A DNA stretch of 64,000 bases from a virus: positions 33,515 to 97,514 of IMG/VR virus record IMGVR_UViG_3300045921_000146, one strand, 5' to 3'. How positions within the stretch are numbered: the stretch's first letter is position 1; every line of letters begins with the position of its first letter. The notes below the pieces were generated by a model, which saw nothing but the letters and a program-made list of their open reading frames with translations, did not search any database and was not told the DNA's origin. Positions 16,602 through 24,064 of this stretch are shown in pieces. The translations under genes were made by a program, and so were the position numbers.

Positions 16602-17471
16602 TTACTTTACTTGTTCTTCTTTGTCAACTTGTTCAAGGTATCCCATTCTATACCATCTACTCAAATCAGTAGCAGGTTTTATGCCAAAACTTTCTAATTG
16701 TGATTTCAATACGTTAGGCTTAGGACTGCGAACTATTTCTGTCAACTTTTTAGCCGCTTGTGCGTCACAAATGCCGAATCTAAGGTTTTGTGCTGAAGCT
16801 AGAAACTTAGCAAACTGTTCATTAGTGGCATTTTTTGGTAACTTTTTTCCCCAGAAATATTCAATAAGGAAGGCTATAGAATGCTTATAGTTAGAAAATA
16901 TATTTCGTTTTAGGCTTCCTTCAGAAAAAGGAGACCCCCAAGAACCTCTATAGCCGCCCTTTACTGCATTAAGGACACCCTCATTAATTTTAGAGCCAAA
17001 TACTTTATTTAAAACTTCTTCTGGAGTACCCCCTAACAAATTATTAAAATACTCAGTTCTAGCTTGCTCATCTCTGGTACGAGTAATAGTCATAGTCATA
17101 TTAACTTGTTTAGGAAAAGAATTACTGTTACCTAAAAGTTTAAAAAGTATTTCATTAAAACTTATAGACTTAAATTCTGTTCCACTACCCTCCAGTAAAT
17201 ATTTCTCACCATTCATCAAAACTTCGGATTTAACAAACTCACATTTAGAGTCTATTAAGAAGTGCTCAGGTAGGTAGGAGGTTAACATTGGATTTTGATT
17301 TAGAAACGGAGCATTGGATGTGTAGCTAAATCCGCCCCAACTTAAACGTAATTCAAGGTCAGTAGAAATAGTGGTTGTGTTAGACAAATCCGCATCTAAC
17401 AGTTGTTCAGAATTGTAAGGCACTTGCAACAAATTCATCATGTCTATTTTATTTTTAAGTTCTTCAGTCAA
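16602..17471 (-). CDS. Hypothetical protein, first gene of the leftward replication block
   Basis: 289 residues. The start is TTG at 17471 with GGGAGG six bases upstream, consistent with a weakly initiated gene. No motif recognised: there is a beta-rich N-terminal half and a helical C-terminal half ending DLSRWYRMGYLEQ. Because it comes first after the AT-rich control region at 17.5-17.7 kb, it may be an early gene. Confidence 0.65.
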   Translation of the reverse strand: MTEELKNKIDMMNLLQVPYNSEQLLDADLSNTTTISTDLELRLSWGGFSYTSNAPFLNQNPMLTSYLPEHFLIDSKCEFVKSEVLMNGEKYLLEGSGTEFKSISFNEILFKLLGNSNSFPKQVNMTMTITRTRDEQARTEYFNNLLGGTPEEVLNKVFGSKINEGVLNAVKGGYRGSWGSPFSEGSLKRNIFSNYKHSIAFLIEYFWGKKLPKNATNEQFAKFLASAQNLRFGICDAQAAKKLTEIVRSPKPNVLKSQLESFGIKPATDLSRWYRMGYLEQVDKEEQVK

Positions 17472-17550
17472 GTGAGACCTCCCTAGTATTATTTTAATAT
17501 ATATAATAAATTTTATATTGTGTATACTAATATTAATTTATATTATATAT

Positions 17551-17589
17551 AATAAGTAATAAAAATTTATTTAATTTTTATTACTTATT
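17551..17589. repeat. 17-bp AT-only perfect palindrome, copy 1
   Basis: AATAAGTAATAAAAATT (17551-17567) is mirrored perfectly by 17573-17589 across a 5-base loop. It lies between the leftward gene start at 17471 and the rightward gene at 17750, and covers the predicted start of the leftward transcript. A second palindrome with the same arm length and the same AATAAGTAA outer ends is at 31382-31419. Confidence 0.85.
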
Positions 17590-17592
17590 TAT

Positions 17593-17620
17593 ACTATACT
17601 TATGTATTATTTAAAAGCAA
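17593..17620 (-). promoter_or_regulatory. Possible promoter of the leftward replication operon
   Basis: Minus strand TTGCTT (17620-17615), 16-base spacer, TATAGT (17598-17593). The start site would fall near 17586, inside the palindrome, so the mRNA would begin with a hairpin. The -10 is good, the -35 only moderate. Confidence 0.5.
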
Positions 17621-17642
17621 TTTATATACCATACATAAGTAT
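17596..17642. repeat. 12-bp inverted repeat
   Basis: ATACTTATGTAT (17596-17607) and ATACATAAGTAT (17631-17642) are exact reverse complements 23 bases apart, overlapping the predicted leftward promoter. It could be an operator or part of an AT-rich unwinding region. The whole 17472-17690 stretch holds no gene. Confidence 0.7.
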
Positions 17643-17690
17643 TTAATAACACTGGTGTCGCCCAAAATATATAGATTAATATTTTTACAC

Positions 17691-17719
17691 TTGACATTAT
17701 TTTTTTGACAGAGTACAGT
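17691..17719 (+). promoter_or_regulatory. Promoter for the small rightward gene at 17750
   Basis: TTGACA (17691-17696), 17-base spacer, TACAGT (17714-17719). Expected start near 17726, followed by GGAGG and the ATG at 17750. A second TTGACA at 17705 has no matching -10. Confidence 0.6.
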
Positions 17720-17749
17720 TTAAGTAACCCAATCCGGATGGAGGTCGTT

Positions 17750-17974
17750 ATGAGTAAAAATAAGTTCGAGTTTGACGTTTTCTTTGACATCGCAGATCGC
17801 AATGGCACTAAGTTATTGGTGGATAACTACGGCTATATTTGCGGCGTTTATAGGTCTTTTAAAGAAGCTAAACAGGCAATGAAACCTATTCGTAGGAATA
17901 TTGTGGCAGAGTTTAAGAAACGAAAAAAATTGGGGAAGTCACTCCCCAATCCAATCAAACTGAGCCGCAGTTAA
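17750..17974 (+). CDS. Small basic protein, alone on the plus strand
   Basis: 74 residues from the ATG at 17750 (GGAGG seven bases upstream; a longer frame from 17705 lacks a ribosome site and overlaps the promoter). The protein reads like a small alpha/beta domain (FEFDVFFDIADRNG, LVDNYGYICGVYRSFKEAKQAM) with a basic tail. Its 3' end overlaps the convergent gene by 36 bases and contains that gene's terminator, an unusual arrangement that may couple the two by antisense. Function unknown. Confidence 0.65.
   Translation: MSKNKFEFDVFFDIADRNGTKLLVDNYGYICGVYRSFKEAKQAMKPIRRNIVAEFKKRKKLGKSLPNPIKLSRS
17924..17950 (-). terminator. Rho-independent terminator of the leftward small-gene operon
   Basis: ATTGGGGA/TCCCCAAT form an 8-bp stem with a 6-base loop; reading leftward it is followed by a run of seven T. 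It ends transcription coming from 18-25 kb. It lies inside the coding sequence of the rightward gene 17750-17974. Confidence 0.85.
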
Positions 17975-18181
17975 AGTTTTCTTTACTTGCGGCGTAAGAA
18001 CGTCTAAAGTAGTTTGAGAGGTACATTGCTTAACAATTCGTACCTCTTGAACTTCTTCAGTAATGCGCATACTCTTAACATATTTTCTGGCTTTAGACAG
18101 TTTATCGTAAGTAGTGTCTAAACTACCGTTAATAAGTACAGCGTACATAGTCTCTACAACTTTAGGAGCGTATTTTTTCAT
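17939..18181 (-). CDS. Small hypothetical protein, last gene of the leftward operon
   Basis: 80 residues, ATG start at 18181 overlapping the stop of the next gene by 20 bases. The middle is a likely helix (DKLSKARKYVKSMR); no motif recognised. Its stop codon lies within the terminator hairpin. Confidence 0.6.
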   Translation of the reverse strand: MKKYAPKVVETMYAVLINGSLDTTYDKLSKARKYVKSMRITEEVQEVRIVKQCTSQTTLDVLTPQVKKTLTAAQFDWIGE

Positions 18182-18386
18182 TTACCACCAACCTATCGTG
18201 AGCAAACAAAGTAGGATAAGTAATCCTCTCTAAATTTTTAAGGTCAAACAATTCGTAACTATTACCATAAATAGGATGGTCAGGTACTTGTTGTAAGACC
18301 ATAAAACTTTCCGAGGAAAAGAACTTCTTAGCAGTTTGTTTGACAACTAAGAATTGATTAGGTTTAAAATTAAACACTCTTTCCAT
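18162..18386 (-). CDS. Small beta-rich protein, possible LYG-family relative
   Basis: 74 residues, ATG at 18386 embedded in the 'LYGK' codons of the gene before it, so translation is coupled. The sequence (FKPNQFLVVKQTAKKFF...FMVLQQVPDHP) has the beta-rich style of the LYG family but lacks the LYG ending. Function unknown. Confidence 0.6.
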   Translation of the reverse strand: MERVFNFKPNQFLVVKQTAKKFFSSESFMVLQQVPDHPIYGNSYELFDLKNLERITYPTLFAHDRLVVNEKIRS

Positions 18387-18612
18387 AAAGAACCTCCGCT
18401 ACATCCTTACGAGTAATTATAGCGCATTTGTCTTCAAGCTTACTTTCATAGTAACGCTTCCACTCGTCGTTAGAACCCTTATTGCTAGTAGGATTCATAA
18501 CCTTGAGAGTGTATAAATTTTGATTTTTAACAAAATCTACAGCGTCAACAAATAAAAATACTTTTTGTTCTTTGTGAAACAGAATGTCTGAAACTTTATA
18601 TTTACTCTTCAT
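18370..18612 (-). CDS. LYG-motif small protein
   Basis: 80 residues: beta-rich N-terminus (YKVSDILFHKEQKVFLFVDAV) and the shared ending RKDVAEVLYGKSV. The bases encoding LYG also hold the start codon of the following gene. It belongs to the same paralogous family as the genes at 29.5-32.6 kb, though 11 kb away. Function unknown. Confidence 0.65.
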   Translation of the reverse strand: MKSKYKVSDILFHKEQKVFLFVDAVDFVKNQNLYTLKVMNPTSNKGSNDEWKRYYESKLEDKCAIITRKDVAEVLYGKSV

Positions 18613-18769
18613 TATCGTTCTCCTCTGTAATTTCTTTAGTTAAAAAAATTTCATTTTCTAGTTCTTCTAATTTACGCTCAATGTCGTAATATTCCTCACC
18701 TTCAGCTTCAATAAGCATAAAACACAACATTTCTCTTTCTGAAATTAATTCTTGTAAATCTTTAATCAT
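18602..18769 (-). CDS. Small coiled-coil protein
   Basis: 55 residues, found by hand: an almost continuous acidic helix (MIKDLQELISEREMLCFMLI, then EYYDIERKLEELENEIF). AGGAG lies before the ATG at 18769 and the end overlaps the next gene by 11 bases. Probably a small dimerising or adaptor protein. Confidence 0.6.
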   Translation of the reverse strand: MIKDLQELISEREMLCFMLIEAEGEEYYDIERKLEELENEIFLTKEITEENDNEE

Positions 18770-18798
18770 ATTTTCTCCTAATAATTTTTTATATTGTT

Positions 18799-19158
18799 TT
18801 ATTGTTTATAGTAACAGTTTTCAGGTTCGTGCAAATAACTGAAAACGATAGTTTTTGGAAATTTTAAATTTAAAAAAGTATTCATACGACTCTTAGAGCA
18901 ATCTAAAGTATAGTGCGGCATTTTAACCAATTCAGCACGCTCAAAAGCCACTACCTTACAGTCAAACTTAGCCTGGTCTACTACATAGTTATGGTCTACA
19001 GTCTCCAATAGAACAGGAAATTCGCATATCAAGTTACTACCTATCTTCCAACTTAACTCACTAGGTTCGTTTTTAAGGGACTCTTGGTAGTTAAGGTAGT
19101 GCAGGTACAAGCCCACAGAAAAACTTGCGACTATAGCTAAATCCCACATAAATTTCAT
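18799..19158 (-). CDS. Membrane-anchored hypothetical protein
   Basis: 119 residues: an N-terminal membrane helix (about 5-22, LAIVASFSVGLYLHYL) and an outside domain with four Cys that could form disulphides (residues 45-115). GGGAG precedes the ATG. It is part of a run of exported small proteins. Confidence 0.6.
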   Translation of the reverse strand: MKFMWDLAIVASFSVGLYLHYLNYQESLKNEPSELSWKIGSNLICEFPVLLETVDHNYVVDQAKFDCKVVAFERAELVKMPHYTLDCSKSRMNTFLNLKFPKTIVFSYLHEPENCYYKQ

Positions 19159-19159
19159 A

Positions 19160-19423
19160 TTAAAACTCCCAACGCCAATTTAGCCTTTTATTGACTATAA
19201 TCTCATGTATTGCAATACCTGTGCCCACATAAGGCTCAATATCTTTAGGTACATAGCGTTTCTGTAGTCGTTGAACTTTTTTATCTATGTTAAAATGTTT
19301 TACAAAAGCCTCCCCAGCCATAGGTAAAGCTTGGTTACTGCAATGCAGTTCTTGCTCCAGCTCAAAGGTGGGCGTTTTGGCGGCCACTGGAACCATTAAA
19401 ATAAGTGTCAAAATATTAATCAT
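19160..19423 (-). CDS. Small secreted protein
   Basis: 87 residues with a signal peptide (MINILTLILMVPVAAKT). The mature part is short, basic, and has no motif I recognise. It overlaps the LYG gene upstream by 8 bases. Likely periplasmic. Confidence 0.6.
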   Translation of the reverse strand: MINILTLILMVPVAAKTPTFELEQELHCSNQALPMAGEAFVKHFNIDKKVQRLQKRYVPKDIEPYVGTGIAIHEIIVNKRLNWRWEF

Positions 19424-19646
19424 TTTGTTCCTGCATTTTAGAGTAAAGAACTTTAGCTACTTGAGGGTCTACTTTCATATAAGCAATATTGACCATACGT
19501 TTAGGAATGGTTAGTAATTGGTCGTCGCTCTCTCTACGAAGAAATACTTTATGTAAGTCAGTCTTTATAACGAAATATAAGTCTTCGGGATTAGTCTTTT
19601 GGCAAATGTAATCATTTTTTTGTAGGTTTACTTTTAATTTACTCAT
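19416..19646 (-). CDS. LYG-motif small protein (LYS variant)
   Basis: 76 residues. Beta-rich body (YICQKTNPEDLYFVIKTDLHKVFL) and the ending DPQVAKVLYSKMQEQND, the same 'A-x-x-LY' helix end as the family at 29.5-32.6 kb, especially 29836-30063 (DPVAEILYSN). Here the motif does not contain the next start codon, so it is conserved for protein reasons. Function unknown. Confidence 0.65.
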   Translation of the reverse strand: MSKLKVNLQKNDYICQKTNPEDLYFVIKTDLHKVFLRRESDDQLLTIPKRMVNIAYMKVDPQVAKVLYSKMQEQND

Positions 19647-19658
19647 AACTTACTCCTG

Positions 19659-19910
19659 TTACAAAGGTCTCCAAGTTTGCTCTCTTAAACATTTAGCCCA
19701 AGGATTGTTACATATTAACCACTCATTTTTGTCTTGAAACATTATTTTAAATTTAATTTTTTTATTAATAATAAAACTTTCAACGTATCCTTGGTTAATA
19801 AATATACCCTTCACTTTATAATAACCTTTTTCGGAGTCTATAATTACTTTATTTACATATATTGCTACGTCCATAAATCTGTAGTGTTTAATTACGTCAG
19901 AGGACTTCAT
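19659..19910 (-). CDS. Small hypothetical protein
   Basis: 83 residues from the ATG at 19910, which follows GAGG at the right distance and overlaps the end of the previous gene; an upstream ATG at 19946 lies deep in that gene. Beta-rich (YYKVKGIFINQGYVESFIIN) and ends with a basic/aromatic tail. No motif. Confidence 0.55.
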   Translation of the reverse strand: MKSSDVIKHYRFMDVAIYVNKVIIDSEKGYYKVKGIFINQGYVESFIINKKIKFKIMFQDKNEWLICNNPWAKCLREQTWRPL

Positions 19911-20079
19911 CTGGAGCCTCTTTAACACATTGGATGATATCTTCATCCGTAAAATCTGGTCCCTTGTCTACTATACAGTTGTTAAAATGGTCGATACACT
20001 GTAAGTCCCTGACCGTTAATTGGTCAGGGCCTACTGTAATACCACACAAAGAAATAATGGTGCTTACAATGATTTCCAT
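19897..20079 (-). CDS. Very small secreted Cys-containing protein
   Basis: 60 residues with a hydrophobic start (MEIIVSTIISLCGITVG) acting as a signal peptide or anchor and three further Cys. Begins at the stop of the neighbouring beta-barrel-like gene. Function unknown. Confidence 0.5.
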   Translation of the reverse strand: MEIIVSTIISLCGITVGPDQLTVRDLQCIDHFNNCIVDKGPDFTDEDIIQCVKEAPDEVL

Positions 20080-20513
20080 TAGAAGTCCACTCCTACGTCA
20101 AAAGTAATAGTTTCGTTAGTATGAATAGTACCACCAATACTAAACTCTTCATTAAGTTTTCTGCTATAAGAAATACCCAGCAAAGCGTCACGACTCTGAG
20201 AGATTGTGTACGCACCGCTTAAATAACTATCTCGCATTTTATAGTACCCAGTACCAGCGTGCATAGTCACTCGGTTTTTCTTTTCTTCTTTTTTGACGAT
20301 TAACACAATTGGATTAGACTCTTCAGCGACCATACTTGGTTTAGAAGCTTCGGAGCCACGTTTTACTACTGCGTATTCGTCCGCAGAAAAGGTATAGCTT
20401 TTACCATCTTTAAGGGTCACGGTAATAGTACCGCCCTTAAGGTATTCTGGAGCTGGACCTACTGCTAGTGCTGGTACGGCAAACATCATTAAAATTACAG
20501 TTAAAGATTTCAT
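20079..20513 (-). CDS. Exported small outer-membrane-like protein
   Basis: 144 residues from the ATG at 20513 (GGAG six bases upstream). A signal peptide ends at ALA (MKSLTVILMMFAVPALA). The C-terminal 60 residues alternate hydrophobic and polar residues (GYYKMRDSYLSGAYTI, GGTIHTNETITFDVGVDF) and end in Phe, the pattern of outer-membrane beta-barrels. Length suggests a minimal barrel or a hairpin that oligomerises. It follows directly after a lipoprotein gene, so both probably act at the host surface during infection. Confidence 0.6.
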   Translation of the reverse strand: MKSLTVILMMFAVPALAVGPAPEYLKGGTITVTLKDGKSYTFSADEYAVVKRGSEASKPSMVAEESNPIVLIVKKEEKKNRVTMHAGTGYYKMRDSYLSGAYTISQSRDALLGISYSRKLNEEFSIGGTIHTNETITFDVGVDF

Positions 20514-20524
20514 AAGTATCTCCA

Positions 20525-21799
20525 TTAGTTATTACAAGCTTTAGTTTGTTGTGTTCCTACAGACTGTGGAGTTGCGATAACAGTGTTACGAGAGTCGAAT
20601 GTTACCAAAGTTTCTCGTCCAGCCTCTACCAACATAGTAATTTCATTAGAATTAGTCTGTTTAACTTTAACATTTTGCGTAACGCTAGTTCTAATTCGTA
20701 CTTTAGAAGCATTGAGTAACACAGACTCGTCAGCAATACAGGTAAGTTGAATACCATTGCTAGGCTCTGAGCCAGTTAGGGGGCGGCTATAAGCCCTAAC
20801 TCCAGATTTGTTAGTTGGAATGCCTCTTTCTACTACGTTACCGCTGATAACATCAAAATGGCAGCTTTGACTATCAGTAGTAGCATATTTACCGTCAAGC
20901 AATTCTACTAGACCCAAGTTAAGATACCAAGCTAACAAAGAGCCTTCGCTAGTTTGTAACAAAACTTCATCGGGATTGTTAGGAGATTGGTTACTCATAG
21001 GGCCACAAGGGTCGATAACCTTAGTAATAGTTTGACCAAGGTTGCTCAAGTCGTCTTTCAAGTCTTGAATATCTAAGTAGTTCTGATTTACAAGGCTAGT
21101 AAGCGAAGTAAGTTCCTCGCCCAAAGAACTTAAATCGTTGAAAATTTGAGTAATATCACCTTCTACATCACTCATTCGACTTTTTAAATTATTAATTTGA
21201 GTTTGAAAAGACAAATTAATAAAGAATTGCGCCAAACCCAGCGCATTTAGTTGCAATTGCAAGTTAGAGATAAGGTTAGAATTAAAATTTACTGCCGCTT
21301 CAACTAAAAACATCCTATCCTCTAAAGAACTAACTTCATGTTGTAGATCGGCAACTTGAGTTTGCAAGTCTTGGATATCGTTTTCAAGATTGTCTACTCG
21401 AACCTTTAAAGTAGAAATTCTACTAAGAGCCAAATTAGCTTTAGTATTAATACTTGCAATTTGAAACTGAACAAATGCGTTAATTGCTGATTGCAAAACA
21501 ATAGAACTAGCAAGACTGTCAGCTAGTGCCTCATCTCCAGCAATTCTGGCAGCCTGTTCTTCCTCAATAAGCTGCTTTAATTCCAATTCAAGTGCATTTA
21601 GTTGTTGTTGTAGCAGAGTAATACTGGCGGTATTAGCAGCAATAGCAATATCTCGCATAGAGTCTAATTGGTCGTTAAGGTCAGCTCTACGCTCCAGCTC
21701 TACAATTCTAGCAAGGTGGTCAGGCAGCACGATTGTCTTTTTTGAACAACCGATAGCTACTAGAGCTACTAGGGTTAAGAGTGTAAAAAGTTTTTGCAT
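20525..21799 (-). CDS. Long coiled-coil lipoprotein
   Basis: 424 residues. A signal peptide with a lipobox (ALVAIGC, Cys18) predicts lipid attachment. Residues 30-255 are coiled coil with repeating Leu/Ile heptads. A C-terminal domain starts at DPCGPMSNQSPNN, includes DEVLLQTSEGSLLAWYLN and KYATTDSQSCHF, and has Cys residues that may pair. I recall similar coiled-coil plus 'DPCG' domains in surface lipoproteins of Bdellovibrio-like bacteria; this is unverified. It could block superinfection or alter the host surface. Confidence 0.7.
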   Translation of the reverse strand: MQKLFTLLTLVALVAIGCSKKTIVLPDHLARIVELERRADLNDQLDSMRDIAIAANTASITLLQQQLNALELELKQLIEEEQAARIAGDEALADSLASSIVLQSAINAFVQFQIASINTKANLALSRISTLKVRVDNLENDIQDLQTQVADLQHEVSSLEDRMFLVEAAVNFNSNLISNLQLQLNALGLAQFFINLSFQTQINNLKSRMSDVEGDITQIFNDLSSLGEELTSLTSLVNQNYLDIQDLKDDLSNLGQTITKVIDPCGPMSNQSPNNPDEVLLQTSEGSLLAWYLNLGLVELLDGKYATTDSQSCHFDVISGNVVERGIPTNKSGVRAYSRPLTGSEPSNGIQLTCIADESVLLNASKVRIRTSVTQNVKVKQTNSNEITMLVEAGRETLVTFDSRNTVIATPQSVGTQQTKACNN

Positions 21800-21936
21800 A
21801 TTTCTTCTCCTCGGCGGTTTGGTTTATTCTCCGCTCGTTCAACTCTAATAGTAGCAATTACCGTACCACCCCTAAATGCAAATGGCGGCCAGCTAACCCC
21901 TTTAAACCGCCTACTAATTATAATAATGTATAAAAA

Positions 21937-22500
21937 TTAGTCGTCCCCGAACAGTATCTTCTGTACGTCACTGACAATTTGGCTCTTGGGTATCCAAATA
22001 GGGCCAATAATACCAGCAATTTTGGCCTCTTCTTCAATCTTAGCTATAATTTCTTGAGCCTTGTCTATAGTAGGCCGTTCAATCTTAAAGTATTTCTTAG
22101 CGCAAACAGGGCCAATACCTGTAGCTTTACTAATCTGGTTGTCTAATCCTCTACCGCAACAATGGCAAACAGAAGCTATCTTAGAGCTAAAAGAAACCTT
22201 AACTTGGATAGCTCTGTTACTTTCTGAAACGACCTCTTCAATAACTAAGTTACGAAAAAAGAAAGGTAGCTTTTGAGTTTTAGCAAGACTTTGAGCTAAC
22301 CACTTCCTAATAGTAATAGTTTGCCGTACTTTATAAGTAAACTCTTTGGTAGCCTCTTGCTTGGTAAAGAAATTAACAGCGCATTCTAATTGTTTAGGGG
22401 ATAGTTGGCCGTACTTCTTAGCTTGGTACTTTAAACTCAGGATAAAAGAATTAGAACCTGAGTAATTGCTAAGTTTTTCGAGAGTTTGTTGGTTGTCCAT
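21937..22500 (-). CDS. DUF6011-like zinc-knuckle protein
   Basis: 187 residues. Residues 112-138 carry CHCCGRGLDNQISKATGIGPVCAKKYF, the short zinc-binding pattern (C-x2-CGR-L...GIGPVC) found in many phage and plasmid proteins. The remainder is helical and basic, with an N-terminal repeat-like helical region. Probably nucleic-acid associated. A 137-base gap to the lipoprotein gene contains no gene but an intergenic G-rich sequence shared in part with 23.8 kb. Confidence 0.65.
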   Translation of the reverse strand: MDNQQTLEKLSNYSGSNSFILSLKYQAKKYGQLSPKQLECAVNFFTKQEATKEFTYKVRQTITIRKWLAQSLAKTQKLPFFFRNLVIEEVVSESNRAIQVKVSFSSKIASVCHCCGRGLDNQISKATGIGPVCAKKYFKIERPTIDKAQEIIAKIEEEAKIAGIIGPIWIPKSQIVSDVQKILFGDD

Positions 22501-22544
22501 TTGGCCTCCGTTTACTATTTAAACTAGCAAACGCAGTGCCAGGT

Positions 22545-23012
22545 CTAACGCCAATAGCTTCGATATGACTCCCAATATTTGTCTAAACAGTAGGGCACTG
22601 TCAACATTGAGAACATTAAATTCTGAGGGCAGCCGTCTGGCCGCAAGTCTTCGATATGATAAGGGATTTTAAACTCACAATGGATTAGTTCGTGGTAAAT
22701 TAAAGCCAAACGACTTTGAGTACTCATATAAATCCATTTATTTTCAAGCACTTCCACTTCTGTAAAAGTTTTAGTCGTTACAAAAGGCTGTATTCCTTTC
22801 TTAGCAGTCCAAACTCTACATTGCGCCAGCCTCCTATTCGGTAGGCTTTTAACGAAATTCACTGAGCTACTAACTGTTACGCCGTAATACGCTTCAAAAT
22901 CAGCTACGTAAGGTTTTAAGCTTGGGGCTATACCTACCTGGCCTCTAGGGTCAGGAAACGAACCGCAAGCCGTTAAAAGCGTTAAAAAGGCTAAAAGCGA
23001 CCACTTATTCAT
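22545..23012 (-). CDS. Lipoprotein with HExxH metallopeptidase motif
   Basis: 155 residues. The lipobox LLTAC (Cys16) follows a good signal peptide. YHELIHCEFKIPYHIEDLRPDGC has the HExxH zinc motif with a further His and Asp downstream; with six Cys in all, the mature protein is probably disulphide-bonded. It would be a membrane-tethered periplasmic protease, or a protein using the same fold. Confidence 0.7.
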   Translation of the reverse strand: MNKWSLLAFLTLLTACGSFPDPRGQVGIAPSLKPYVADFEAYYGVTVSSSVNFVKSLPNRRLAQCRVWTAKKGIQPFVTTKTFTEVEVLENKWIYMSTQSRLALIYHELIHCEFKIPYHIEDLRPDGCPQNLMFSMLTVPYCLDKYWESYRSYWR

Positions 23013-23259
23013 TTTGGCCTTTCAAAAATAGTATTTTAACCGCTTTAGGTATTTCTGTGGCGGACTCTAAAGGGATAGAGTCATTTTCATAACTTCTCTG
23101 GTAAACTTGATTTTCTGCGCACCAATCTGTTTGACCCCTAAAGTTCTTACATTTAAAATTTTTGGAGCAAAAAACCCTCCTAGCAAGACCATCGTCTAAA
23201 ATTTCATCAATATGATAACCTTCGTCGTAAATCATGATTTTTAACTCATACTTAGACAT
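23005..23259 (-). CDS. Small Cys-containing hypothetical protein
   Basis: 84 residues with three Cys in the middle (FCSKNFKCKNFRGQTDWC). No signal peptide, no recognised family. Overlaps the lipoprotein gene start by 8 bases and shares TAATG with the preceding mini-gene. Confidence 0.55.
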   Translation of the reverse strand: MSKYELKIMIYDEGYHIDEILDDGLARRVFCSKNFKCKNFRGQTDWCAENQVYQRSYENDSIPLESATEIPKAVKILFLKGQNE

Positions 23260-23396
23260 TATTGCTCCTGGAAAAATTCTTTATATTCAGTTAATTTTTG
23301 TAGAAGTACTAGAATATCTCCTTCTCTTAAAATTGCTACGTTATTAAGGTAAGCTACATAAAAATTATATTCTGCGTCTTTTCTAATCGTAATCAT
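23259..23396 (-). CDS. Mini-protein of 45 residues
   Basis: Found by hand: start ATG at 23396 after GGAGGGG, stop overlapping the next ATG. The sequence starts MITIRKDAEYNFYVAYLNNV and ends in a helix. No function can be assigned. Confidence 0.5.
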   Translation of the reverse strand: MITIRKDAEYNFYVAYLNNVAILREGDILVLLQKLTEYKEFFQEQ

Positions 23397-23505
23397 AACC
23401 CCTCCAGTTTAGTTTTTACTAATACAACTACTGTGCCGACTTGTACTAGCCGTAATTTAATTCTGGCAGTTATAAGTTGTATAAATTTTTGAAAACGTGT
23501 AAAAT

Positions 23506-23652
23506 TTAAACACTCAAAACGTAGTAATAAAGTGGAGAATAAAGCGTTAAACGGACTAAGTTGTTGAATACTTTGTCCCCTCTACGTTCTGAAAGGGCTA
23601 TAAATAGGCCAAAAAAGTGTAGGGCGATTAAAATACCTACGTAAGTTGCCAT
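23506..23652 (-). CDS. Small membrane peptide
   Basis: 48 residues found by hand, ATG at 23652 with GGAGG upstream, overlapping the previous stop (TAATG). One membrane helix (YVGILIALHFFGLFIAL) then a basic segment and a second hydrophobic end (LYSPLYYYVLSV). Could be a small membrane regulator. Confidence 0.55.
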   Translation of the reverse strand: MATYVGILIALHFFGLFIALSERRGDKVFNNLVRLTLYSPLYYYVLSV

Positions 23653-23750
23653 TAATTAGCCTCCAAGTTAATTTGCGTTAAGGGCCTACCAGCTACTTCG
23701 CTGTAAATAGTTTTAGGCTTAGTAGGTTTAGTCTTTGTTGTTTTGCTCAT
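23652..23750 (-). CDS. Mini-protein of 32 residues
   Basis: Found by hand: MSKTTKTKPTKPKTIYSEVA and 12 more residues, with a Lys/Thr/Pro start. GAGG lies upstream of the ATG at 23748-23750, and the stop overlaps the next start. Its tight coupling supports that it is translated. Confidence 0.4.
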   Translation of the reverse strand: MSKTTKTKPTKPKTIYSEVAGRPLTQINLEAN

Positions 23751-23896
23751 TTAAAACCTCTAAAGTTTGTAGCGTAGGTTAAGCTTACCTTACTGCAATT
23801 TCTTTGCCGCCCCCAGCTCTAAATGGCGGCCACCTTAACCTCAGTAAAGCGTATAACTTTTATAAATTGTATATTTTGTAAACACTTAATAGGCTT

Positions 23897-24064
23897 TTAT
23901 GATGATCTATATAGCATCGTATACCAATTGTCCAGCCTAGTAAAAAAACTTATGCTACCTAAATAAATTATAAACTTTAATATAGGGGTCAAAACGTATT
24001 TAACGAAAGCTAAAGTAATAACAAAATTAGCTAACAGTTGTTGGATTAAATTAAAGTTGCTCAT
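23897..24064 (-). CDS. Small membrane protein
   Basis: 55 residues found by hand. ATG at 24064 overlaps the stop of the upstream paralogue (ATGA). One long hydrophobic helix (LLANFVITLAFVKYVLTPIL, IIYLGSISFF) then a short polar tail. Its coupling to the SR-repeat genes may mean they work together at the membrane. The 145 bases after it (23751-23896) hold no gene. Confidence 0.5.
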   Translation of the reverse strand: MSNFNLIQQLLANFVITLAFVKYVLTPILKFIIYLGSISFFTRLDNWYTMLYRSS

